This document shows positions 49,119 to 57,636 of a DNA stretch of 64,000 nucleotides, one piece after another (the first letter of the stretch is position 1; every line of letters begins with the position of its first letter). Source of the DNA: a virus; IMG/VR virus record IMGVR_UViG_3300036760_000522, positions 237,551 to 301,550 of that record; one strand, 5' to 3'. The translations under genes were made by a program, and so were the position numbers. The notes under the pieces were generated by a model. That model did no database searches. It was given only the letters and a program-made list of their open reading frames with translations, and had not been told where the DNA came from.

Positions 49119-49478
49119 ATGTCCACCGCTCACCCAGTTCGCTCGTGCACAGTATGCATGCTTCGTGGTAAGAATACACTAGCGAAATACGTTGCATCTG
49201 GAGAGGGCCTGAGACCCCTGCAATGGTACGAATGTGAAGACCACGGGGAAGGTGATCACGAGGAAGCTGGTGGGGGGCGTCGAGCCTCTCGTGAACCGAT
49301 TGAAGCTTGGTTCGATCGTGTGTTGCCTAAAGAAACAAGCGTAGAAGAATTGATCGACAAGTCCTCGTTGGGGGATCCCGAAGCCAAACGAATCCGGTCC
49401 ACTGCAAACCCGGATCTCGTCAACAAAGTTTTGAAACGGACTGACGAGATCTCATCACGAGGAAGCAACAAATCATGA
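49119..49478 (+). CDS. Hypothetical protein with N-terminal zinc-like motif
   Basis: The 119-residue protein from ATG 49119 (MSTAHPVRSCTVCMLRGKNT) has CTVC and ECEDH elements that could bind zinc, then a helical, charged C-terminal half. Overlaps the next gene by ATGA. Confidence 0.5.
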   Translation: MSTAHPVRSCTVCMLRGKNTLAKYVASGEGLRPLQWYECEDHGEGDHEEAGGGRRASREPIEAWFDRVLPKETSVEELIDKSSLGDPEAKRIRSTANPDLVNKVLKRTDEISSRGSNKS

Positions 49479-49777
49479 ACCGGCGGAACTTCTTCCTAGC
49501 AGCCTCGGGTCTCTTCTTGTCAGTTGAGACGGACATTCATCGCGCTTACTCGTTCCTCCGGCCGCCTGAAAGACCGCGACACGTCGGCGCCTTTTGGGTG
49601 ACTTCGAAAGACGGCCTTGAGCTAGAAGTCGGGATAGACGAGGCTGTTAAAACGAGATTTTGGAAAGGTGACCGGACCGGCGTGATCATTGTAAAGTACG
49701 TTCGGGAAGATCCTTCAGATCTTGCGTGCCGGGCTGAACGCTCCCGACTGGTTGCGTGGGAGATTGTTAACGGGTAG
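49475..49777 (+). CDS. Small protein with twin-arginine-like signal
   Basis: The 100-residue protein starts MNRRNFFLAASGLFLSVETD, which matches the Tat motif RRxFL plus a hydrophobic run. The mature part is a compact beta-rich domain. A true Tat substrate encoded by a phage would be unusual. Sec export is an alternative. Confidence 0.55.
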   Translation: MNRRNFFLAASGLFLSVETDIHRAYSFLRPPERPRHVGAFWVTSKDGLELEVGIDEAVKTRFWKGDRTGVIIVKYVREDPSDLACRAERSRLVAWEIVNG

Positions 49778-49788
49778 TTGGTACTGAG

Positions 49789-50511
49789 ATGAAATTGCGT
49801 CCTACTATAATTGCAATTATTGCAACAACGGTTGTTGCAATACCATTCGGTTTTCTTGGCGTCTTCGTCCGACGACAGAGCACAGAACTGGAAGCACTCC
49901 GTACCGAGACCCAAACACTCCAACGCACACTTGCGGCACAAGCTGTGCCTCAAGCTACAATATCTAAACAAGCTGCGCTCCCCCCGGCGGACATCCTAGG
50001 CGTCAAGCTTGGAATGGAAGTCACAGAAGCCATAGCGACTTTGAGACGTCAAGGCTTTCTAATCACAGGTGACACGACAACCCGTGTCGTAGCCCACGTC
50101 TATCCTGACGACGACGACTGGCCTCTGAAGGATTCCGTTGTCTCGGATCTGGTTGTGGATTTGAACACGAACCTGCGAGTTGTTTCCAAGATCTTCTTTC
50201 ACAAATCATACAAGTCGCTCGTACCGCTCGAAGAGTTCCAAGCTGCTATGACTAAGCAGTACGGTAAACCGACGTGGGAAGGTGCCGGTACCTACGCTAT
50301 CGGGGGCTTCCTTAACCTGAAGTGGCTTTACCCGTCCGACGGATCTGACTGCTTAAAAGGAACGGCTTGGCCGTCAACTGAATGGCCGCCCTCTCTCCCC
50401 GAGACTTGTGCATTTGCACTGACGGTCAACGCCTCGGTGGACACAGGGACTAAGTCCCACAACAAATTCGTGACCAGTTTTGCGTTGCGGCTCGGTGACC
50501 CCAAGGGTTAG
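49789..50511 (+). CDS. Membrane-anchored protein with coiled coil
   Basis: The 240-residue protein has an N-terminal transmembrane helix (IIAIIATTVVAIPFGFLGV), a short coiled coil (STELEALRTETQTLQRTLAA) and a periplasmic globular domain with a cysteine pair. It follows the Tat-like gene by 11 nt. No family recognised. Confidence 0.55.
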   Translation: MKLRPTIIAIIATTVVAIPFGFLGVFVRRQSTELEALRTETQTLQRTLAAQAVPQATISKQAALPPADILGVKLGMEVTEAIATLRRQGFLITGDTTTRVVAHVYPDDDDWPLKDSVVSDLVVDLNTNLRVVSKIFFHKSYKSLVPLEEFQAAMTKQYGKPTWEGAGTYAIGGFLNLKWLYPSDGSDCLKGTAWPSTEWPPSLPETCAFALTVNASVDTGTKSHNKFVTSFALRLGDPKG

Positions 50512-50526
50512 ACTAGGAAGCCCACG

Positions 50527-51186
50527 ATGGCATTCGTCGCACACAGTGTTGTCGGTCTAGGACCTGACGACGTCCCATACCTCCGCTGCCCTAATACCCA
50601 CAGGCCGGTTGCGGCGGAATGTGATCATGAAAACTACTGGCGTTGCACTGGCTGCGGTCATGGAGTGGACATACTCCTCGAAAAGTACGGACCACTCGCG
50701 CTCAAGAAGGGGCAAAAACCTGTTACGGACGCGTTGGGACACTACGTGATTGGTCTCACAGGGGGAACTTCACCTCGTCTGTCTCTCCATTGTCATAAAG
50801 CTTCAACGAAAAGAACGCTTGTCTACTATAGGGGCGAGGGCGTGTATATCTGTGGCTGTTGCAACGCGGATGTGACGGCCCTCCGCTCCGAGTACAAACA
50901 GCGAATTGAAGAGACCCAACAACCGTTGAAAGAGGAGGCCAAAATGGAGGAGTCCAACGTAGAAGCTGAGCCACAAGATCCGTACGTGGTGCATCGCAAG
51001 AAGCCAGAGACTGTAACTAAGGAGCAAGAAGGATCCGCAGTTGTGGCTCTCGGAAAAAACGATCCCATACAATGTCCCCAATGCGGCGTTAAGGCGTCTC
51101 GCTTGGCCTACGAACCTACGGTCAGTGGCTTTGTCTCACGGCTGCTCTGCCCCTATTGCGGGAAGCCTATCGAGGAACACCAGTGA
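50527..51186 (+). CDS. Multi-zinc-ribbon protein
   Basis: This 219-residue protein contains three or more cysteine pairs: RCTGCGHG, CGCCNAD, and QCPQCGVK ... LLCPYCGKPIEEH at the C-terminus, typical of zinc ribbons. The middle is a charged linker (EETQQPLKEEAKMEESNVEA). It may bind nucleic acid. Its stop overlaps the next start (TGATG). Confidence 0.55.
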   Translation: MAFVAHSVVGLGPDDVPYLRCPNTHRPVAAECDHENYWRCTGCGHGVDILLEKYGPLALKKGQKPVTDALGHYVIGLTGGTSPRLSLHCHKASTKRTLVYYRGEGVYICGCCNADVTALRSEYKQRIEETQQPLKEEAKMEESNVEAEPQDPYVVHRKKPETVTKEQEGSAVVALGKNDPIQCPQCGVKASRLAYEPTVSGFVSRLLCPYCGKPIEEHQ

Positions 51187-51890
51187 TGACGTCCATGAAG
51201 ATCACAGTACACGTCGACGACTTTGGACAACTTGTCGTTGCGGCTCAACGTGTTGTTGATGCCGTTAGAGACTTCCAAAAGCTCGTTGGCTGCAAAGAAG
51301 CTCAAGGCTTTGAGCTGGCCTACCGTATGGTAGGGACGGCAGCACCACGTGTTGTGAGTGTTAAGAAATCGAAACCGCCTAAACAAGTTAAACCAACAAA
51401 AATCACATTGCACGATCGCATGGTCGAGGCGCTGCAACGAAATGAAAATGCTCAAACAGCGCGGGAAATCATGCAAGAGGTCCTTAAGACCGGGCCTGTG
51501 TCCGCGACCAATCCGAAAAACTACATCAGCTTCCTGCTCTCGAAACGAGAAGACCTCTTCGAGAAGATCTCACACGGAAAATATCGACTGGTACCGAAAC
51601 TGGCGAACGGGTCCAACCCAAAACCTCCACGAAGCGTCCAACCAGTACCGGAACTGAGCCAATCAAAGGTGTTCGAAGGTAAACCAGCCCTCCTACAAGC
51701 GATGGCAGAGGCGCTCAGCGTGAGATCTCTTCGTTATCCCAGCGAACTCATAAAGCAGCTTCAGGCCTCGAAGACACACAGTCTCCGACCGATTGATGAG
51801 GAACAGATCAAAGCACTACTCAAAGATCCAAGTCTCTTCACCCGGGACAAAAACAAGCGATGGCATCCCTTCGCTCGAACAGGCAAGTAG
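51186..51890 (+). CDS. HARE-like winged-helix protein
   Basis: The 234-residue protein has a basic linker, then HDRMVEALQRNENAQTAREI ... NYISFLLSKREDLFEKISHG, KYRLV, matching the HARE-HTH winged helix seen in RNA-polymerase delta and chromatin proteins. A second, weaker helical domain (LLQAMAEALSVRSLRYPSEL) follows. It may be a transcription regulator. Start at ATG 51186. Confidence 0.55.
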   Translation: MTSMKITVHVDDFGQLVVAAQRVVDAVRDFQKLVGCKEAQGFELAYRMVGTAAPRVVSVKKSKPPKQVKPTKITLHDRMVEALQRNENAQTAREIMQEVLKTGPVSATNPKNYISFLLSKREDLFEKISHGKYRLVPKLANGSNPKPPRSVQPVPELSQSKVFEGKPALLQAMAEALSVRSLRYPSELIKQLQASKTHSLRPIDEEQIKALLKDPSLFTRDKNKRWHPFARTGK

Positions 51891-51912
51891 CTGTGGCCTT
51901 GTGACACACCAC

Positions 51913-52146
51913 ATGACTTACGAAGCATGCGTCGGTGTTGCGAAGCTCCAAAGCGTGCTCATCTACCGTCACCACGATGGCCTAGATTCTGCCCGAAAGT
52001 TTTCAGGCGATCGGTCCCGCGGCACTGGCGGCTGGAACTACCAACACGGGAGCACGCATTTCGAGGAACCTGAGAGGTGGCGGATCCCCACGACGGTCAG
52101 CGATTTGGAGCTTTGCCAAAAGAGCCCCGGGTGTGAGATGTCATGA
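51913..52146 (+). CDS. Small hypothetical protein
   Basis: This 77-residue protein from ATG 51913 (GTG 51901 also in frame) reads MTYEACVGVAKLQSVLIYRH. Rich in H, R, W and G. It is coupled to the next gene by ATGA, which supports translation. Confidence 0.45.
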   Translation: MTYEACVGVAKLQSVLIYRHHDGLDSARKFSGDRSRGTGGWNYQHGSTHFEEPERWRIPTTVSDLELCQKSPGCEMS

Positions 52147-52595
52147 GTGACCTGAAGCGTCGAGAGCTGTTCGAGAGAAAAGAAACGATACTGAAACTCC
52201 TCCTCGACGAGGTACTTCAAGGTCTCAAACTTTTAGGGTTAACGTCGGAAGCCCCGTACAAGCTTGTAGGCTTCATCGCTGATCTTGCCGACAATGATCA
52301 GGGGGCGAAATTCGGAAAAGCTTTGATGGAGAAAATGATCCACTACGATCCTGTCCAGGGAACGGAACATTGTACGACCATGAGGGATTCTCGAGAGCCG
52401 AGCCTTTTGCGAGGATACGTCTACGGCTCATATGACAGCGTCATCAGGCCTTTCTCGCCTGGGATAGCAGATCAGCTAGGTAGTAGAAAACAAGGGGAAC
52501 TGCCTGTTGTTGTGTTTGCTGGGGACGGTGCTTCTTTGTTTTCCCTCAGACACGACGCTGTCAAGTACGTGCCGGTCGTCGAGCTCATTCCCTAA
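52143..52595 (+). CDS. Hypothetical protein
   Basis: This 150-residue protein begins with helices (MSDLKRRELFERKETILKLL) and ends with strands (LPVVVFAGDGASLFSLRHDA). No family recognised. Confidence 0.55.
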   Translation: MSDLKRRELFERKETILKLLLDEVLQGLKLLGLTSEAPYKLVGFIADLADNDQGAKFGKALMEKMIHYDPVQGTEHCTTMRDSREPSLLRGYVYGSYDSVIRPFSPGIADQLGSRKQGELPVVVFAGDGASLFSLRHDAVKYVPVVELIP

Positions 52596-52624
52596 GCCCA
52601 CAGAACCCGCGGAAAGCAAGTCCT

Positions 52625-53275
52625 GTGACGAGTGGCCAGCTGAGAGCAAGAGTCGTTGAGCTGGCTATCATGCACAGCAAGACGAGTATCGAGCCTGTTA
52701 CTGCGGTGATTTGGATCCGAAAGAGGGACACGACCCAAATCTCGTTGGTCGAGATTTGCCCCACAGCACGCTCAGGTCCCTACTCCGCTCAGTTCCATGC
52801 GGGAATTTATTTCGACTTTCCGCTATCCATCTACATTGGTTCCCGTAGTCAGCTTGAACGCTATAGAGTCCTTGATCCAAAATTGGTGCCAGACATTATC
52901 GAAGGGGACATCGTTCTCGATCAATACGGAGAGGCCAGAAAGTTGATCGGCGACCTTCTCACGCCGCTTGTCGAGACAGAGCACGACAAATTAGCGAGAG
53001 AGCTTGGTGGTGTGAAGAGGGACCAGGCATGGTTCTGGGTACGCCAGCTTAGTGCCGATGAGATGAAACGCCTTTACGAAGCCCTGTGCAGAGATTTGGG
53101 ACGCGCCCCCCTACCTGTTCACGGGTTCATACAAGTTGGATCTGCGGACTTGGACACGAAGCTCCAAGCTCTGGTCACAGAGTGGTGGGACGAATGTGAG
53201 GAGACTTCTCGCGATTCGCTTGTACGACTCGCACGGAAAGCTTACCAGCTTGGGTGCATCGAAAAGGAAGGTTGA
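52625..53275 (+). CDS. Hypothetical protein
   Basis: This 216-residue protein from GTG 52625 (ribosome site GGAAAG) has an alpha/beta N-terminal half (VTAVIWIRKRDTTQISLVEI) and a helical C-terminal half. No family recognised. Confidence 0.55.
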   Translation: MTSGQLRARVVELAIMHSKTSIEPVTAVIWIRKRDTTQISLVEICPTARSGPYSAQFHAGIYFDFPLSIYIGSRSQLERYRVLDPKLVPDIIEGDIVLDQYGEARKLIGDLLTPLVETEHDKLARELGGVKRDQAWFWVRQLSADEMKRLYEALCRDLGRAPLPVHGFIQVGSADLDTKLQALVTEWWDECEETSRDSLVRLARKAYQLGCIEKEG

Positions 53276-53287
53276 GTGGAAATTCGA

Positions 53288-53548
53288 ATGCCGACACCTG
53301 AAGAGGCCGCCAAGGAGGTGTCAGATATTTGCACACGGCCATGGCCGCCCAACAATCTGTTGTGCGTTAAGACCGTCCCAGCCCGGTCCTTCGTTCTCAG
53401 TGGGAATGAGCCTTGGCCGAAGGAAATTCGTTTCGGGCACATCCGTCGCATGGGCAACACGATCTTGCCAACGGTCTATACCGACCAAGGCGGTGTCTGC
53501 TATGAATCTCTCGAGGCGATGGTCCAAGCTGGTTGGTACGTGGACTGA
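53288..53548 (+). CDS. Small hypothetical protein
   Basis: This 86-residue protein from ATG 53288 (MPTPEEAAKEVSDICTRPWP) may alternatively start at GTG 53276. A compact alpha/beta composition. Follows the previous gene directly. Confidence 0.5.
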   Translation: MPTPEEAAKEVSDICTRPWPPNNLLCVKTVPARSFVLSGNEPWPKEIRFGHIRRMGNTILPTVYTDQGGVCYESLEAMVQAGWYVD

Positions 53549-53561
53549 CAGAAGGAAATAC

Positions 53562-53711
53562 ATGTCGCGTAATATCCCTATCTGTCTGTACTTGTTGATC
53601 ACAACAAGTTGTGCGGCAGCCTCCAAATCATGCACTGAAAGTGACGACGCAAGCAAAGATTCCCAGGCGTTGGGGGCCATCCAGGTGAGGCGCTCTGCGT
53701 CGTTGAAGTGA
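53562..53711 (+). CDS. Small secreted or lipoprotein
   Basis: The 49-residue protein starts MSRNIPICLYLLITTSCAAA, a short signal peptide with a lipobox-like TTSC. An AAGGAAA ribosome site precedes ATG 53562. The remaining 30 residues are hydrophilic. Too short to classify. Confidence 0.45.
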   Translation: MSRNIPICLYLLITTSCAAASKSCTESDDASKDSQALGAIQVRRSASLK

Positions 53712-53738
53712 CGATGCGAAAACTTCCAAAGGAAGAGC

Positions 53739-54182
53739 ATGAGCAAAGCAATTCCAGTCAAAGTCGCTAGAGGTATTGCGATCGAGTCAGATCTGACTCA
53801 CGTTGTCGTGATCGGATTCGACGAACGCGAGAACATGTTTCAAGCCGCAACCTTTGGTTTGCGCGATAAGCGCGACAAAGAGAACGCCGCTGCCATGGGC
53901 GACTACCTCATGAGCATAGTGGGCGCAGACCTCGCGCAAGGAAAATCATTTGAGGACTTCAGACCAAGCAGCCCTATCGGCAAGGAGGAGCTGATTCACA
54001 AACTCGCGCAAGCAGTGATGAGCCATCCGTATCGCCATTTGGTTTATGAGGGTTTACGAAAAGAGTACCAAGACGCCCAACTTCAAGCGACTCTGGAGCT
54101 GAAGCTAAGAACCGCGTACGAGGCCGGCTACGCCGGTGGTGTCGCACAAGTAGCGGCCGACGTTGTGGCCGCAGGTCCCTGA
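53739..54182 (+). CDS. Hypothetical protein
   Basis: This 147-residue protein (MSKAIPVKVARGIAIESDLT) has an N-terminal beta sheet and C-terminal helices ending in an A/G/V-rich tail (GYAGGVAQVAADVVAAGP). Ribosome site GGAAGAG. No family recognised. Confidence 0.55.
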   Translation: MSKAIPVKVARGIAIESDLTHVVVIGFDERENMFQAATFGLRDKRDKENAAAMGDYLMSIVGADLAQGKSFEDFRPSSPIGKEELIHKLAQAVMSHPYRHLVYEGLRKEYQDAQLQATLELKLRTAYEAGYAGGVAQVAADVVAAGP

Positions 54183-54190
54183 AAGATCCT

Positions 54191-54616
54191 ATGGCTATCC
54201 TCGACGGCAAGCCTGTAGACGACGACGTGATTGATCCTGCGAAGCACAGGTTCATTGGACTATTCCGGTATCCACGACCCCCGACAAGTTCGGGCTACAT
54301 CGTATGCTCTTGTGGAACCACCCTCCAATACTTACAGGAAGGTCACGAGCACTGGCAAAGAGGTCACTTCGACTCACCGCAGTACGAGACTAGGTCGATG
54401 AAAATCGAGACACGTCACAAGGAAGCTCCGACGTGTCTACACGACAACGAGCCACTCCGCTACATCGGCTACTTGTGGAGCTGTCAAGACGAGCCAGCTC
54501 ACGAGCTTTACACGTGTGCTCAGTGTCAGCGCAACTACCAGTTCCTGGTTCCACAACCAGTCGTTACACAACCAAATACCTCTCCGGATCCTTTGATGCC
54601 CGTCCGTGAGTTGTGA
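54191..54616 (+). CDS. Hypothetical zinc-binding protein
   Basis: The 141-residue protein has cysteine/histidine pairs in CSCGTTLQYLQEGHEHW and YTCAQCQRNY, suggesting zinc binding. Overlaps the next gene by GTGA. Confidence 0.5.
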   Translation: MAILDGKPVDDDVIDPAKHRFIGLFRYPRPPTSSGYIVCSCGTTLQYLQEGHEHWQRGHFDSPQYETRSMKIETRHKEAPTCLHDNEPLRYIGYLWSCQDEPAHELYTCAQCQRNYQFLVPQPVVTQPNTSPDPLMPVREL

Positions 54617-54789
54617 CCTCTGTTGCCAACGTTGTCGCCAGATACAAGTTGGCCAATACTAAGAAGTGGCCTGACGGCCGACTTCGCGCAAAACTCGGTG
54701 ACAAAGTTTACCAAATGGCACCTGGACCATTTGGCACAGCATCCACGGTCAACGGGGTTGTCTTTTTGTCCCGAGGTCAGGTCTCGTGA
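54613..54789 (+). CDS. Small protein with VANVVARY N-terminus
   Basis: This 58-residue protein, read directly from GTG 54613, begins MTSVANVVARYKLANTKKW and ends FLSRGQVS. It shares the N-terminal pattern with the next gene and with 40618, and its GTGA overlap with the upstream stop supports translation. Confidence 0.55.
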   Translation: MTSVANVVARYKLANTKKWPDGRLRAKLGDKVYQMAPGPFGTASTVNGVVFLSRGQVS

Positions 54790-54811
54790 CTAACTGGTGG
54801 GTTAAGGGTTG

Positions 54812-55168
54812 ATGTCCTCCGCAGCCAACGTTGTTCGTCGATACACGACTCGCAAGATCGCTACCAAGCTTCGTCTAGGACCGGGCCGCAAGGACGAGAG
54901 AGCGTCGGAGTCCCTTGCCAAGATTCGACTCAAATCACGAAATCGTGGTGACCTCGAATCCGCGATCATCTCTGCTGGCTACCACGCCAAGAAGCTCAAG
55001 CAAACGATGTACGTCTACCAAGGGAATTCGTACATGCACACAATTTGGCAAGTCTCGGAGAGACCTGGACACTACTTGAACCCTGTCAACAACACGGGAG
55101 AGCAAGTTGTGTCTGTCACTACTGACCTTACAGTCACATTCTACGACGTGGTTCGGACTGACGAGTAA
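54812..55168 (+). CDS. Hypothetical protein with AANVVRRY N-terminus
   Basis: The 118-residue protein begins MSSAANVVRRYTTRKIATKL, matching the N-terminal motif of the previous gene. The body is basic then beta-rich. Ends 9 nt from a convergent gene. Confidence 0.55.
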   Translation: MSSAANVVRRYTTRKIATKLRLGPGRKDERASESLAKIRLKSRNRGDLESAIISAGYHAKKLKQTMYVYQGNSYMHTIWQVSERPGHYLNPVNNTGEQVVSVTTDLTVTFYDVVRTDE

Positions 55169-55177
55169 TCAGCGCTT

Positions 55178-55561
55178 TCAAATACACACGAGTTGATCGA
55201 TTACTTCCTTGGCGTCGATCTCACCACGCCAATGACGCAAAAGAACGTTTCGATTTCGGTTGATGAACTTGACAACCTGTCTTTTGACGTTGCCAGGTAA
55301 CGTACCCAAGACTTGAGGCGGACTCGTCAGCCGTACTGACACTGCATCCTTCAACCCCTCGGTTGTGATCTTCTCCCCAAGTACAACTTTGATTCTGGGA
55401 CCGTGTTGGGCGTCTGCTCCTGCAAACTCTCCCGCAGAGATCCAAATAACGGCGCCTACGACACCTGTGGTCGAAGGTCGAAGGTTGGACATTGCTTCGA
55501 CGCAAAATCCTGCTGCCTTCTGTTTCTGAAAGTGCGCAGCTACTCGTTTGGCGGAGGTCAC
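55178..55561 (-). CDS. Hypothetical protein with AKRVAAHF N-terminus
   Basis: This 127-residue protein begins MTSAKRVAAHFQKQKAAGFC, a fourth relative of the N-terminal motif, here on the minus strand. The remainder is beta-rich (VGAVIWISAGEFAGAD) then helical. No family recognised. Confidence 0.55.
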   Translation of the reverse strand: MTSAKRVAAHFQKQKAAGFCVEAMSNLRPSTTGVVGAVIWISAGEFAGADAQHGPRIKVVLGEKITTEGLKDAVSVRLTSPPQVLGTLPGNVKRQVVKFINRNRNVLLRHWRGEIDAKEVIDQLVCI

Positions 55562-55573
55562 GTGACGAGTATA

Positions 55574-55888
55574 TCAGATCTGAGAGTACGCTGTACGAAG
55601 CCTGCGACACGCTGAATCCCCTGGCTTGACCGCCTGCCGGCAAACGTCTGGACGCTTCGCGTAGACAGAACATCGAACGCTCTTGAGTACCGTCCCCTTC
55701 AGGGCGACACAAGCGGTGACCTCGTGCCCCTTTAAGGGACCCGCCTTCTGTTCGCGCACCACAGCCCGTAGGGCTCCGTAGAGAGGCCTCCCGTCGATTG
55801 CTCTGGAGAAGGCCTCCAAAGGCCCTGGGTAGAGCACGTGGAGCCGTACGAACCGCTTTTCAAGCCTCTTCTCGTCCTCTCTCAACAT
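55574..55888 (-). CDS. YkgJ-like Cys-cluster protein
   Basis: The 104-residue protein ends with SVRCSVYAKRPDVCRQAVKP, GDSACRRLR, resembling the RPxxC(R) cluster of YkgJ/UPF0153 proteins, which bind zinc or iron. The N-terminal CxxC of the family is replaced by a single cysteine (VTACVALKG). Role unknown. Confidence 0.6.
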   Translation of the reverse strand: MLREDEKRLEKRFVRLHVLYPGPLEAFSRAIDGRPLYGALRAVVREQKAGPLKGHEVTACVALKGTVLKSVRCSVYAKRPDVCRQAVKPGDSACRRLRTAYSQI

Positions 55889-55929
55889 CTGACGGTTTCA
55901 AGATTCTACTCTTACTTGTGAGCTTTCTT

Positions 55930-56118
55930 TCATCCCTCTGGAATACTGCGTAAGTACGATTCACGGCCCAAGCTCAGGAACAAGAGCAGCGCGAGCAGCT
56001 CCTCACCTGAAGGCACGTCCCAATCGTGTGTGCAGTAGGGCTGATTCTCATCCAAGTCAAACAAGGTCCTTCCCCCGAACATTTTGAGCTCGGGGGGGTT
56101 GGTCCTGGACGTCAACAT
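55930..56118 (-). CDS. Small hypothetical protein
   Basis: 62 residues (MLTSRTNPPELKMFGGRTLF) with a leucine-rich end. No motif. Moderately supported by strand context only. Confidence 0.35.
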   Translation of the reverse strand: MLTSRTNPPELKMFGGRTLFDLDENQPYCTHDWDVPSGEELLALLLFLSLGRESYLRSIPEG

Positions 56119-56191
56119 GTAACGGTGCCCTGTGTCGGTGATACAACACCGCCACCGATGATTCCTAGCAACACCAGTACTTGATAAAAAT

Positions 56192-56593
56192 TCACAGCTT
56201 AGCCCCTCCGATTCGTGAGAGATAATCGACGTGATCTAGTGTCTCTTCGACTTGCCGACCAGTCAATGACCACGGCTCGTTTTGTGGAAGCCGCGCGATG
56301 CAGGCCCATTTGAACGATTGGTGCAGTTGCACAGCACGTACATCATCCTTGAGGTAGTCGGCGAGAATGGCCAGAGCAAGTTGTGCTGGTCCGGATCCTC
56401 CATACCCCCACTCGAAACCTGTCGGGCTGTGATTGACAAGATCGAGACGCAATGGCAATGAGCTTCCGTCAACTCGTCTCACTTGACACGTCTGATCTTC
56501 GTCACGTGTGCCGGTGTACAGGCAGCCCTCAGCCATTCTCTTGCGCACCCCTGCCGCGAACTCTTCTGGGAAACCCCCAACTTCTTCTTCCAT
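56192..56593 (-). CDS. DUF6166-like protein
   Basis: The 133-residue protein includes GFEWGYGGSGPAQLALAILA and the following LHQSFKW, matching the DUF6166 signature found in phages and bacteria. Function unknown. The ATG at 56593 follows a recurrent leader element by a few bases. Confidence 0.75.
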   Translation of the reverse strand: MEEEVGGFPEEFAAGVRKRMAEGCLYTGTRDEDQTCQVRRVDGSSLPLRLDLVNHSPTGFEWGYGGSGPAQLALAILADYLKDDVRAVQLHQSFKWACIARLPQNEPWSLTGRQVEETLDHVDYLSRIGGAKL

Positions 56594-56596
56594 TAC

Positions 56597-56628
56597 CCTT
56601 CAACTCCAATCAACTCGATCCCTACCAC
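56597..56628 (-). promoter_or_regulatory. Recurrent leader element, copy h
   Basis: On the minus strand GTGGTAGGGATC, then a GATTGGAGTTGAAGGG block ending 3 nt before ATG 56593. It also lies at the 3' end of the upstream gene. Confidence 0.55.
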
Positions 56629-56924
56629 GGTCTTGACCACAGCTGGTGATCGATTTCGCCGTCGTCAGAGACTTCGAACCCGTGCGCCTTCAGCCACGGA
56701 TCGTCAAATTCAACTTCCCCAGATCTTTTCTTGTACTTGTAGGGGATCCGAGCTGCCTTGAGATAAACTCGAACGTCGTCACTAAAAGGTGGAGGTTTAC
56801 CTGTGATGGTGGCGACTAGACCGCGGATCTGTCCCTTGAGACCGACCAGGAACTCGCCATTGCACTGATTGAGCTGCTGACACCTTGCGACGATCAAGGC
56901 CTTGACGTCTTCCTCGCTCATCAT
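56622..56924 (-). CDS. Hypothetical protein
   Basis: The 100-residue protein (MMSEEDVKALIVARCQQLNQ) is helical in its first half. The end contains GEVEFDDPWLKAHGFEVSDD. No family recognised. Confidence 0.5.
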   Translation of the reverse strand: MMSEEDVKALIVARCQQLNQCNGEFLVGLKGQIRGLVATITGKPPPFSDDVRVYLKAARIPYKYKKRSGEVEFDDPWLKAHGFEVSDDGEIDHQLWSRPW

Positions 56925-57041
56925 GTGCGCCCTGCTTTCCCTCGGTTCCTGTTTCAGATTACACCGCTATGCGGGCCGGGGATCTCTTCACAGTACACCA
57001 GCTCTTGCCAACCTGTCAAATCGCGTAGTAGCGTCGGAGCG

Positions 57042-57329
57042 ATGGAAACCAAAAAGAAGGCGCCTCGAAAATGGGCCGAACCGCGCTTCAGAGGCTTCGG
57101 AGAGACCGAATTAAGTGAAACCGATCTCGAGATGCATTACCCTGAGTACCAACTACAAATGTTGGACTTGAGGAAGGCACTCTTCATCGCAGCAAGCCAG
57201 GCTATGCTTACGCGTACCGCCGGGGTAGGTCCTTCTTCTGTGTCTCTAAAAGCAGCAAAAGCTGCACATGAATACGCCCAGACGGCGACTAAATTTTGGA
57301 GTGAGCAGGAGTACGACGACCGTGACTGA
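57042..57329 (+). CDS. Hypothetical protein
   Basis: The 95-residue protein from ATG 57042 (METKKKAPRKWAEPRFRGFG) has a basic start and helical rest (AAKAAHEYAQTATKFW). It overlaps the next gene by GTGA-type coupling. Confidence 0.55.
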   Translation: METKKKAPRKWAEPRFRGFGETELSETDLEMHYPEYQLQMLDLRKALFIAASQAMLTRTAGVGPSSVSLKAAKAAHEYAQTATKFWSEQEYDDRD

Positions 57330-57636
57330 CAGAATTCGAACCCTGACCGTCGTACTCGATGCCGACTATCGAGATGACGATCTCGAATCACTCCTCACAG
57401 CAATCAAGATGGTTCGAGGTGTCGATGATGTTCAATTTGGTGAAGTCGTCAATTACAAGGACTGGATAGCCCGTCGTGCAGTGAAGACTGAACTCCAGCA
57501 CGAACTGCTCAAAGCAATCAACGGCGTGTTCGAAGAAAAGGCTTGGATAGCCCGTCGTGCAGTGAAGACTGAACTCCAGCACGAACTGCTCAAAGCAATC
57601 AACGGCGTGTTCGAAGAAAAGGCTCGAAGCTTGTGA
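57322..57636 (+). CDS. Hypothetical protein with exact internal duplication
   Basis: The 104-residue protein from GTG 57322 begins MTDRIRTLTVVLDADYRDDD, followed by a segment (VVNYKD) and two identical 27-residue repeats (WIARRAVKTELQHELLKAIN...). Without the duplication it would be 77 residues. The N-terminal part resembles a small ferredoxin-like fold. No function known. Confidence 0.6.
   Translation: MTDRIRTLTVVLDADYRDDDLESLLTAIKMVRGVDDVQFGEVVNYKDWIARRAVKTELQHELLKAINGVFEEKAWIARRAVKTELQHELLKAINGVFEEKARSL
57463..57624. repeat. Perfect 81-bp tandem duplication
   Basis: 57463-57543 and 57544-57624 are identical base for base, in frame, within a gene. A recent event. Confidence 0.95.
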
